The translations under genes and the position numbers were made by a program. Of a stretch of DNA of 22,532 bases, positions 1 to 7,084 are shown one piece after another. The stretch covers positions 1 to 22,532 of the forward strand of contig CBFHGY010000031.1 of assembly GCA_965655465.1 (NCBI GenBank). Reading direction: 5' to 3'. Source of the stretch: VMCP01 sp965655465. GTDB taxonomy: Bacteria > Bacteroidota > Bacteroidia > NS11-12g > UBA955. The notes under the pieces were generated by a model that was not told where the DNA came from, did not search any database, and worked only from the letters and a program-made list of their open reading frames with translations. The first letter of the stretch is position 1. Each line of letters starts with the position of its first letter.

Positions 1-944
1 TGGGTGCCGATTATAAACACGAGCTTCTCGGAGATCGACTGCAAACTACTCCCAAGCATTATGCCTACGTAAAAATCTCTGAAGGTTGCGACCGTCCTTG
101 TTCCTTTTGTGCCATTCCATTAATGCGAGGAAAACACGTTTCTAAATCCATCGAAAATTTGGTTAAAGAAGTTAAAGGGTTGGTAAGCAATGGAACCAAG
201 GAAATTATGTTGATTGCCCAAGATTCCACCTCTTATGGTTTAGACCTGTATGGAGAACGTAAATTGGGTGATTTAATGAAACATCTGAGCGATGTAGAAG
301 GTTTGGAATGGTTGCGTCTGCACTATGCCTACCCTTCACAGTTCCCAATGGATGTATTGGACGTAATTGCGGAGCGTGAGAATATTTGCAAATATTTGGA
401 TATGCCCATTCAGCATATCACAGATCGCGTGCTTAAGTCGATGCGCCGTGGGATTACCAAACGCAGGACCATGGAATTGGTTTCAGAAATCCGAAGCCGT
501 GTTCCGAATCTGGCCCTAAGGACTACCATGTTGGTAGGGCATCCGGGCGAAGAACAAGAGGATGTAGAGGAAATGTTAGAAGCACTCGCAGAAATGAAAT
601 TTGAACGTTTGGGGGTTTTTACATATTCTCATGAAGACAATACCCATGCACATACCTTACCCGATTTATTGTCGCAAGAAGAAAAACAAAATCGTGCGAA
701 TAGGGTGATGGAGCAGCAAATGGATATCAGCTGGCGCTTCAATCAAAGCTTGATAGGTACCCAACAGCGCGTATTGTTTGATCGCATTGAAGACGATCAT
801 TTCATTGGAAGAACACAATTCGACAGTCCAGAAGTAGACAATGAAATTTGGGTTCCGATAAATCAGAATTACGTAAGAATGGGTGATTTTGCAAATGTTA
901 CGATTACAGAAGCCTCTCATTACGACCTAAAAGGGGAATTATAA
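1..944 (+). CDS. rimO: Ribosomal protein S12 methylthiotransferase RimO, 3' part
   Basis: RimO is a radical-SAM enzyme that adds a methylthio group to the conserved aspartate of ribosomal protein S12. The gene enters from the left edge, with its first whole codon at base 3. Reading from there gives the radical-SAM cluster motif CDRPCSFC (Cys codons at 87, 99 and 108), preceded by YVKISEG and followed by AIPLMRGKH, which is typical of RimO. The rest of the radical-SAM barrel follows, then a C-terminal TRAM domain (from about QQRVLFDRIEDD to the end ASHYDLKGEL). The N-terminal MTTase domain with the second cluster lies outside the window. An internal ATG at 123 is not the start, because the cluster cysteines lie before it. 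The stop codon overlaps the bshC start (TAATG), so the two genes are probably cotranscribed and translationally coupled. The homologue MiaB was considered, but the motif context and C-terminus fit RimO better. Confidence 0.95.
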   Translation, partial: GADYKHELLGDRLQTTPKHYAYVKISEGCDRPCSFCAIPLMRGKHVSKSIENLVKEVKGLVSNGTKEIMLIAQDSTSYGLDLYGERKLGDLMKHLSDVEGLEWLRLHYAYPSQFPMDVLDVIAERENICKYLDMPIQHITDRVLKSMRRGITKRRTMELVSEIRSRVPNLALRTTMLVGHPGEEQEDVEEMLEALAEMKFERLGVFTYSHEDNTHAHTLPDLLSQEEKQNRANRVMEQQMDISWRFNQSLIGTQQRVLFDRIEDDHFIGRTQFDSPEVDNEIWVPINQNYVRMGDFANVTITEASHYDLKGEL

Positions 945-2512
945 TGCCCGTTAGGTTTTCAAATATTCCCAACAATATTCCATCAGCGGCTTTGAAACGC
1001 CTGCTTAAAAAGGAACTAGATGGGGTGTATCCCAGATTAATCTCGGATACATATACTTCTAAATTATGTTCTGAATTAAATGCCTCATTTGATCAGGATG
1101 CACGCAACTTGCTTCATTCGGTATTAGAAAAGCAACATAGTTCACTTAAATTATCATCTTCACAACAATCTAACTTAGATGCATTGGCTACAGTAGATGG
1201 ATTTACTGTAGTTACTGGTCAGCAAATACATCCTTTTTTAGGACCTGCATTTGTTTGGGCTAAAGTGATGTCGGTTATCGATAGGGCTCAAAAACTGAGT
1301 GATTTATTGCAAAAAAAGGTGGTTCCTGTTTTTTGGATGGCCACTGAGGATCACGATTTTGAGGAAATTCAAAACATTCCTTTTTTAGGGAAATCGTACA
1401 CCTGGGAGGCGGAATCTGGTGGTCCCGTTGGAGATTTAGATACCGCAGGAATTGCGGATATACTATCACAAATGAAGGTTGATTTTCAACACGATCTTCG
1501 GATATTGGAATTTTTGCAGCAATTTGATGGGGTGTATGGATCAGGAGTTTCTTTAACAGTAGCTTCCCGATTGCTCATACACCGAATCTTTGGCTCTCAT
1601 GGATTGCTAATAATAGACCCCAAAGAGTCTGCTTGGAAAGAATCAGTTAAGGATATGTGGCTCAGGGAATTGACCGATCTTCCATATAATGCACTTCAGT
1701 TGCAAAGTAAAGTTCTGGAAGAAAACGGTTTAAAAGTGCCAATAACTCCCCGACAAACGGCAATGTTTTATTATGGCAATGGCAAACGCTTGCGTGTTGA
1801 TCAGGTAGGCAATTTGCAATTTCAAACTTCGGATGCCTCATTTAAATGGACACGCCCAGAATTGGAAATTGAAATCGATCAATTTCCGGATCGGTTTTCA
1901 GCCAATGCACTCTTGCGCCCTGCCTATCAACAGCGAATTTTACCCAATTTGGTGTATATCGGAGGTCCTGCTGAATGCATGTATTGGCTACAGGTGCCTG
2001 GCTTAATCACTGCGCATAAAGGGCATATTCCGGTCTTAGATTTGCGTCTTATGTTGCATCTTGGAAGTGTGGCTGTCGATAAAAAAATAGTCAATTTTCC
2101 ATGGGATTGGGATCATTGGTTCGAAACGCAAGAAACTTTACTAGGGGAGTTCATGCAATATGAATATGGAAACCTGTCATTAAATCAAACAATTCCCGAA
2201 CTTAAAGCCAAGTTTGAATTGATATGGGAATCCCTTTATCAAATCAAACATCCCAAGTTAAAAGAATTAAAAAAGGAACACGAAGCAGTTATACGCACTT
2301 TGCAAAATACTGCAGATACCTTTCTAAATGAAGGTTTTGAAGGACATTTAGCTCCTAAAATAAAACAATTAAAAAACTTAAAGGAAACGGTATTTAATGA
2401 GAAGAAGTTGCAAGAACGTAGTTTATTTTGGATGGAATGGCAGTTTAAATTAAATGGAATTCCTGCAATATTGCCGTTGCAAAATCGCTTCGCTTGGGTA
2501 TCTCCAGAATAG
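944..2512 (+). CDS. bshC: Bacillithiol biosynthesis cysteine-adding enzyme BshC
   Basis: BshC adds cysteine to glucosaminyl-malate, the last step of bacillithiol synthesis, giving a cytosolic low-molecular-weight thiol. The 522-residue product has the family's usual length. It carries the recognisable N-terminal block VVTGQQIHPFLGPAFVWAK, the block VPVFWMATEDHDFEEI, a central YIGGPAECMYWLQV stretch, and a C-terminal helical, lysine-rich coiled-coil region (about residues 420-490). The ATG overlaps the rimO stop by one base, which fixes the start. No thiol-adding active site can be proven from sequence alone, but family membership is clear. The presence of bshC suggests the host uses bacillithiol, as many Bacteroidota do. 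The companion genes bshA and bshB are not in this window. Confidence 0.93.
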   Translation: MPVRFSNIPNNIPSAALKRLLKKELDGVYPRLISDTYTSKLCSELNASFDQDARNLLHSVLEKQHSSLKLSSSQQSNLDALATVDGFTVVTGQQIHPFLGPAFVWAKVMSVIDRAQKLSDLLQKKVVPVFWMATEDHDFEEIQNIPFLGKSYTWEAESGGPVGDLDTAGIADILSQMKVDFQHDLRILEFLQQFDGVYGSGVSLTVASRLLIHRIFGSHGLLIIDPKESAWKESVKDMWLRELTDLPYNALQLQSKVLEENGLKVPITPRQTAMFYYGNGKRLRVDQVGNLQFQTSDASFKWTRPELEIEIDQFPDRFSANALLRPAYQQRILPNLVYIGGPAECMYWLQVPGLITAHKGHIPVLDLRLMLHLGSVAVDKKIVNFPWDWDHWFETQETLLGEFMQYEYGNLSLNQTIPELKAKFELIWESLYQIKHPKLKELKKEHEAVIRTLQNTADTFLNEGFEGHLAPKIKQLKNLKETVFNEKKLQERSLFWMEWQFKLNGIPAILPLQNRFAWVSPE

Positions 2513-2546
2513 TTATCTGTAATAGTTATAATACCTTCCAATTTGC

Positions 2547-2560
2547 GCCATAATTATGGC
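2547..2560. promoter_or_regulatory. Perfect 14-bp palindrome abutting the sulP promoter box
   Basis: The sequence GCCATAATTATGGC is a perfect palindrome directly next to the TATATTTG box at 2561. It would lie in the -33/-7 spacer of the sulP promoter. This is the position expected for a repressor operator. It has no T tract, so it is a poor terminator for bshC. Confidence 0.45.
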
Positions 2561-2568
2561 TATATTTG
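2561..2568 (+). promoter_or_regulatory. Bacteroidota -7 box for sulP-carbonic anhydrase
   Basis: TATATTTG matches the Bacteroidota TAnnTTTG consensus and ends 6 bases before the GTG codon at 2575. A TTTG lies at 2542-2545, but its spacing is shorter than usual for a -33 element. If the box is real, transcription starts at or very near the GTG. Confidence 0.55.
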
Positions 2569-2574
2569 ACCGCT

Positions 2575-4158
2575 GTGAAATTAGATTTAAAACATAATTT
2601 TTCATCGTCAATTGTTGTTTTTCTCGTGGCACTTCCACTTTGTATGGGTGTTGCGATGGCTTCGGGTGCAAGTGTCATACAAGGAATATTATCGGGTGTG
2701 ATTGGGGGGATTGTAGTGGGATTTTTCAGTAATTCTCATGTGAGCGTTTCCGGTCCCGCGGCGGGATTGATTGTCATTGTAGAGGGCGCTTTTATTGATT
2801 TAAAAGCCTTAGATGCCTCGCATTATTTGGGTATTTTTGCCTTGGTTGTAGTATTGTCTGGGTTAATTCAGATGTTTTTAGCAGCGTTGAAATTAGGTTC
2901 GATTGCAGACTTCATCCCCGTTTCTGTAATCAAAGGGATGTTAGCGGCAATAGGTATCATTCTCATTTTAAAACAATTTCCACATTTAATTGGGTACGAT
3001 CGCGACGCCTTTGGTGAAAGCGAATTCATTCAAAAAGACGGTCACAATACCTTTTCTGAATTGTATTACGCCTTGCTGTACGCAAGTCCATTAGCAATGC
3101 TTATAGGTGCATTGGGATTGGGTATTCAAATATTTTACGAATCCAAATTCTTAAAAAACGTGAAATGGAAAACCTATTTGCCGGCACCATTATTGGTCGT
3201 AGCTACGGGTGTTTTAATACAAAACATGGCAATGCGTTTTTTCCCTAATTGGGCCATACAAAGCAGCCATATGGTAAATATTCCCGTATTTTCAGAATTG
3301 GGTACGCGGGGTTCAAATCCGATTTTAGGTCTTATGCAAGGATTGAATTTGCCATATTGGTCGGCAATTACAATGCCCATAGTCTGGAAATTAGGGGCAC
3401 TTATTGCAGTAATTGCTAGTGTTGAATCCTTGCTTTCCTTGGAGGCGGGTGAAAAAATTGATCCCCTTAAAAGAACCAGCAGCCCTAATAACGAATTATG
3501 GGCACAGGGATTTGGGAACCTCGCTGCCGGTATACTTGGAGCTTTGCCGATAACATCGGTAATTGTGCGGTCCTCTGCAAATGTAAATGCAGGCGCAACA
3601 CGCAAAACATCTACCATTTTACACGGTTTTTGGCTTTTAGTTTTCGTATTATTCGCGCCCAAATTGATTAATCAAATTCCATATTCTGCTTTGGCCGCTA
3701 TTCTGATTTTTGTGGGATATAAATTGGCTAAACCCTCCCTTTTTAAGGAACAATACCATCGGGGTAAAAATGCCATCATTCCTTTTGTTGTAACCATTGT
3801 AGCGATTTTATTTTCAGATTTGCTCATAGGTATTACAATTGGTATTGTAATTGGTTATGTTTTCGTTTTACGCAGCAATTATGTAGATGCGGTGAGTGTA
3901 GTTCATGAGGGATCCGATTATTTGGTCCGTTTTCATAGTCAAACCAGTTTCATGAATAAATCTGCGGTAAAAAAACGGATCTATCAAATTCCAGATAATG
4001 GTTCGGTGATTTTTGATTTTTCAAACAACACTTTTTTGGATAATGACATCATTGATTTATTAGGTGATTTTTGTGAATCTGCAGATCAAAAAAATATTGG
4101 AGTTGAAATGAAATTTCACGATGAAGTTCAAAAACAAAAGATCCTGAGTAGGTTGTAA
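2575..4158 (+). CDS. SulP-family anion transporter with C-terminal STAS domain
   Basis: This is an inner-membrane anion permease of the SulP/SLC26 family, 527 residues from the GTG at 2575. It opens with the family signature MKLDLKHNFSSS followed by the first hydrophobic helix (VVFLVALPLCMGVAMASG). Many further hydrophobic segments follow, with the conserved blocks SNSHVSVSGPAAG and SVESLLSLEAGEKID. From about residue 440 the protein is soluble and resembles a short STAS domain (GSVIFDFSNNTFLDNDIID). A TTG at 2566 also begins this frame, but it lies inside the promoter box, so GTG is preferred. The carbonic anhydrase ATG is one base after this stop codon. That pairing suggests bicarbonate as the substrate, although sulfate or another anion cannot be excluded from sequence. 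Confidence 0.9.
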   Translation: MKLDLKHNFSSSIVVFLVALPLCMGVAMASGASVIQGILSGVIGGIVVGFFSNSHVSVSGPAAGLIVIVEGAFIDLKALDASHYLGIFALVVVLSGLIQMFLAALKLGSIADFIPVSVIKGMLAAIGIILILKQFPHLIGYDRDAFGESEFIQKDGHNTFSELYYALLYASPLAMLIGALGLGIQIFYESKFLKNVKWKTYLPAPLLVVATGVLIQNMAMRFFPNWAIQSSHMVNIPVFSELGTRGSNPILGLMQGLNLPYWSAITMPIVWKLGALIAVIASVESLLSLEAGEKIDPLKRTSSPNNELWAQGFGNLAAGILGALPITSVIVRSSANVNAGATRKTSTILHGFWLLVFVLFAPKLINQIPYSALAAILIFVGYKLAKPSLFKEQYHRGKNAIIPFVVTIVAILFSDLLIGITIGIVIGYVFVLRSNYVDAVSVVHEGSDYLVRFHSQTSFMNKSAVKKRIYQIPDNGSVIFDFSNNTFLDNDIIDLLGDFCESADQKNIGVEMKFHDEVQKQKILSRL

Positions 4159-4159
4159 T

Positions 4160-4810
4160 ATGAAAGAAAAAGACAAACTTTTCCTTAGTAATCAGGCATG
4201 GGCCAAAGAAAAGCAAAAAAGCGATCCTGAATATTTCAAAAAATTAGCTAAAGACCAAGCCCCAAATTATTTATGGATCGGATGTTCCGATTCTCGGGTG
4301 CCGGCCAATGAAATAATAGGGGCACAACCTGGAGAATTATTCGTACACCGAAATATCGCCAATATGGTCGTGCACACGGATTTAAATCTGCTTAGTGTTT
4401 TAGAATATGCAGTTAATTATTTACAAGTTGAACATGTAATTTTATGTGGACATACGGGTTGTGGCGGAATTAAAGCGGCATTGTCGCAATCTAATTTTGA
4501 CTTACTAAATAAGTGGTTACGTAATTTAAAGGATGTTTATTATCACCATAGAACGGATTTAGAAGCCATAGAAAATGAAGATCAAAGGGTTAACAAACTA
4601 GTGGAGTTTAATATCATCGAGCAAGTTCAAAATCTTATTAAAACCGGTGTTATTCAAAAAGCATGGCACAAAGGGATAGATGTAACCATCCATGGATGGC
4701 TATATAATATGGAAACAGGACTTGTTTCTTCCCTAATTGAAGCCGATAAAAATACGATTATCGACCCCATTTATCGGTATGATTTTGGTAAAACCTTAGA
4801 TAATTTATAA
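4160..4810 (+). CDS. Beta-class carbonic anhydrase
   Basis: This zinc enzyme interconverts CO2 and bicarbonate. All catalytic residues of the beta class are present in the 216-residue protein: Cys42 and the Asp44-Arg46 dyad in CSDSR, then His98 and Cys101 in GHTGCGG. The block EIIGAQPGELFVHRNIAN is also typical. No signal peptide is seen, so the enzyme is expected in the cytosol. It starts one base after the sulP stop codon and must be read from the same mRNA, so transported bicarbonate and the enzyme's substrate pool are probably linked. Its last six bases, TTATAA, are palindromic and also hold the stop codon of the converging TerC-family gene. Confidence 0.95.
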   Translation: MKEKDKLFLSNQAWAKEKQKSDPEYFKKLAKDQAPNYLWIGCSDSRVPANEIIGAQPGELFVHRNIANMVVHTDLNLLSVLEYAVNYLQVEHVILCGHTGCGGIKAALSQSNFDLLNKWLRNLKDVYYHHRTDLEAIENEDQRVNKLVEFNIIEQVQNLIKTGVIQKAWHKGIDVTIHGWLYNMETGLVSSLIEADKNTIIDPIYRYDFGKTLDNL

Positions 4811-5509
4811 GGTTTTTGATTTGCGGTCAATTCGCAAATTGATGAGTTCCAGGGTAAATGAAAATGCCATTGCAAAGTAAATATATCCTTTATTGATATG
4901 CTGTTCAAAGGCTTCCCCTAATAGGGAAACACCAATCAATACAAGGAAAGACAATGCGAGAATTTTGATAGAAGGATTGGAATTTACAAAATCAGCAATG
5001 GGTTTGCTTGCAATTAACATCACAATCATAGAGATAATAACAGCAGCAATCATAACCCATATATCCTTGGCCATACCAATTGCCGTAATTACACTATCTA
5101 AGCTAAAAACGATATTAATGAGTAACATTTGTGCCATTAACGCACTCCAATTGTATTTCTTGCCTTTTTCTTGAACTTCAGGTGTAGCTCCTTTCATTTT
5201 TAGATGAATTTCATGAACACTCTGATATAATAAGAATAAACCTCCCCCTAATAACAACAACTCTTTGCCAGAAATGGGATGGTCCATTAAGGTAAATAAT
5301 GGGTGGGATTGTTGCTGTATCCAATTGATTCCAAAGAGCATCAAGATACGCACGAACATGCCCATAATTAGGCCAATAAATCGCGCTTGATTCTGTTTTT
5401 CGGGACTGGTTTTTCCCGCGAGGATGGTTACAAAAATAATGTTGTCGATACCCAGAACGATTTCCAAAACCGTTAAGGTGAATAAACTAATTAGTGCTTC
5501 GTTCGTCAT
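4805..5509 (-). CDS. TerC-family integral membrane protein
   Basis: This is a 234-residue polytopic membrane protein of the TerC family, which includes proteins linked to metal (manganese) export and tellurite resistance. The two diagnostic acidic motifs lie in membrane segments: EIVLGIDNIIFV near the N-terminus and NIVFSLDSVITAIGMA in the middle. About seven hydrophobic segments are visible. The start ATG overlaps the miaA stop by four bases (ATGA), so it is the last gene of a minus-strand operon with miaA. Its 3' end overlaps the carbonic anhydrase by six bases. The transported ion cannot be read from the sequence; manganese efflux, perhaps during protein secretion, is the best family-based guess. 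Confidence 0.9.
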   Translation of the reverse strand: MTNEALISLFTLTVLEIVLGIDNIIFVTILAGKTSPEKQNQARFIGLIMGMFVRILMLFGINWIQQQSHPLFTLMDHPISGKELLLLGGGLFLLYQSVHEIHLKMKGATPEVQEKGKKYNWSALMAQMLLINIVFSLDSVITAIGMAKDIWVMIAAVIISMIVMLIASKPIADFVNSNPSIKILALSFLVLIGVSLLGEAFEQHINKGYIYFAMAFSFTLELINLRIDRKSKTL

Positions 5510-6393
5510 GATAGGTGCTTACTGAGTTTTCCTATAGGTGAAAACTGGGCTTCGGTTTTATTTTTAAACCAAGTAAGTTGCCTCTTGGCATAATTCCTGG
5601 TTTTTTGTTTAATCAAAGATATACAGGTTTCTTTGTCTAATTCACCGTTGAAATAATCAAAAAACTCTCGATATCCCAGGGTTCGCATTACCGATAGGTT
5701 TTGGTATTCTTCTAGGGATCTAACCTCCTGCTCAAGCCCCATTTCAACCATTAGCTCTACGCGCGCTTCAATACGTGCATACAATGCTTTACGGTCCATA
5801 TCGATCCCGAAAATTTCAGAGGCGAATTCAAAGGGTTTACCTTGATTTCTGCGCCATTCAGCAACTTTTAATCCGCTAGCTTTGCAAATTTCCAGGGCCC
5901 TCATCACTCGAGCTGGATTTTGCTCCTGCACCCATTCGAAGGCATTTGCATCTAGGGATCTCAATGCTTCTACAATTCCATCAAGGCCTTGCATATCATA
6001 GGTTTTTTGAACCCAAGCTCTAATTTCAGGAGTGACTTCCGGAAATTCGTCTAAACCATTTAAAAATGCGTCGAGATACAATCCGGTACCACCAACTAAA
6101 ACCACGCTACCACGAGCTTCAATCAGTTCGGTGGCCTTTTTACGAGCCAAAGAACTGAATTTTGAGGCATTTAAGGGCTCTAAAATTGAATGAGATGCAA
6201 TAAAATGATGTTGTACGGAATTCAATTCCTCCAAACTCGGCCTCGCCACCCCAATGTTCAATTCTTTATATACTTGTCGACTGTCGAAATTGATAATCTC
6301 AGTACCTAAGATGTTAGCCCATTTAAGAGCTAATGCGGTTTTACCCGATGCGGTAGGACCTACGATCGCGTAAACTTTTGGGGTGTTTTGCAT
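5506..6393 (-). CDS. miaA: tRNA dimethylallyltransferase MiaA
   Basis: MiaA transfers a dimethylallyl group to adenosine 37 of tRNAs that read codons starting with U. The 295-residue protein has the usual length and all main motifs: the P-loop GPTASGKT (residues 12-19), the DSRQVYKELNIG block, LVGGTGLYLDAFLNG, the NPARVMRALEI block, and the C-terminal tRNA-binding stretch KTRNYAKRQLTWF. Its stop overlaps the TerC-family start by four bases, and only five bases separate its start from the gene upstream, so it sits in the middle of a three-gene operon. Confidence 0.97.
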   Translation of the reverse strand: MQNTPKVYAIVGPTASGKTALALKWANILGTEIINFDSRQVYKELNIGVARPSLEELNSVQHHFIASHSILEPLNASKFSSLARKKATELIEARGSVVLVGGTGLYLDAFLNGLDEFPEVTPEIRAWVQKTYDMQGLDGIVEALRSLDANAFEWVQEQNPARVMRALEICKASGLKVAEWRRNQGKPFEFASEIFGIDMDRKALYARIEARVELMVEMGLEQEVRSLEEYQNLSVMRTLGYREFFDYFNGELDKETCISLIKQKTRNYAKRQLTWFKNKTEAQFSPIGKLSKHLS

Positions 6394-6398
6394 GGATT

Positions 6399-7034
6399 TT
6401 AATAATCGCTATCGTCACTACCTGTGCCAAAAGCGGGGAAATCGGAATCTTCTCCTTCTTCATCGCTAATGTCAGAATCCGTTTCGTCTTCTTCATCGAT
6501 GCCGAATTGCTCGAATTCTTCAATTAGCTCATTTTTAATTCCTTTAGAAGCCAGAATTTTCGCAGCCAACACATCAAACTCATTGTCGTCTAGCATTTTA
6601 AATTTACTGTCTTCACGTTGGCGAGGGGCTTTGCCTTCGCTGCGGTGTACAAGTGGATAGGCCACCGTTGTTTTGGATTCTTCAATAGAAACCAATTCAC
6701 AGTATAAAGTCCAGTTTGCTAAATAATCGCTAACGTAAATAAATCTCTGATGTGGGTCGTTAACATAATCACGTAAACGACCTTGTGCCATAGTTACAAC
6801 GGGCAATGAATCGTCTGAATTCGTATCTCCATCGGTCATATCTTCCAGCATGATTTCAAACAAACGCTTCCATTTGCTATCGCTCACATAAAAGCTGGCC
6901 AATTCTTTTTTATCAAATCCAATCGATTCTTGGATGATATCGTGAAACTCCTTGAAACTGCTGCTTGGTTTGATATCAATCCAACGGATAACTTCATCGA
7001 AGTTCTCAAACCATACTTTAAATCGGTAAACCAT
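6399..7034 (-). CDS. pRiA4b ORF-3 / IS1096 TnpR-passenger-like protein with acidic tail
   Basis: This 211-residue soluble protein resembles the plasmid pRiA4b ORF-3-like fold (also annotated 'IS1096 passenger TnpR family'). Supporting features are the N-terminus MVYRFKVWFENFDEVIRWIDI, a helical segment SSSFKEFHDIIQESIGFDKKE that leads into SFYVSDSKW, and the later block FIYVSDYLANWTLYCEL. The last 45 or so residues are extremely acidic and serine-rich (EEDETDSDISDEEGEDSD). It is the first gene of the operon with miaA and the TerC-family gene. The TAATTTTG promoter box lies five bases before its ATG. No transposase or inverted repeats are nearby, so despite the family name it looks like a resident chromosomal gene. 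Its function is unknown. Confidence 0.7.
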   Translation of the reverse strand: MVYRFKVWFENFDEVIRWIDIKPSSSFKEFHDIIQESIGFDKKELASFYVSDSKWKRLFEIMLEDMTDGDTNSDDSLPVVTMAQGRLRDYVNDPHQRFIYVSDYLANWTLYCELVSIEESKTTVAYPLVHRSEGKAPRQREDSKFKMLDDNEFDVLAAKILASKGIKNELIEEFEQFGIDEEDETDSDISDEEGEDSDFPAFGTGSDDSDY

Positions 7035-7039
7035 TGCTG

Positions 7040-7047
7040 CAAAATTA
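7040..7047 (-). promoter_or_regulatory. -7 box of the miaA operon
   Basis: On the minus strand the sequence reads TAATTTTG, a full match to TAnnTTTG, followed by five bases and then the ATG at 7034. I see no good -33 TTG about 20 bases upstream. Confidence 0.45.
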
Positions 7048-7068
7048 GAGAATCTATAGCACTTTCCG

Positions 7069-7076
7069 TATTTTCG
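7069..7076 (+). promoter_or_regulatory. Probable -7 box of the TonB-dependent receptor
   Basis: TATTTTCG differs from TAnnTTTG at one position and ends eight bases before the ATG at 7085. It faces away from the minus-strand box at 7040-7047, so the 50-base intergenic region would be a divergent promoter. Confidence 0.35.
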
Positions 7077-7084
7077 CTTAATTA

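Noticed and set aside
3174..3662. 162-codon minus-strand reading frame inside the SulP gene
   Set aside because: It is antisense to strongly conserved transporter sequence, and its product has no recognisable motif.
6399..7034. Insertion element suggested by the TnpR-passenger family name
   Set aside because: No transposase, terminal inverted repeats or target duplication flank the gene, and it is tightly packed with miaA.
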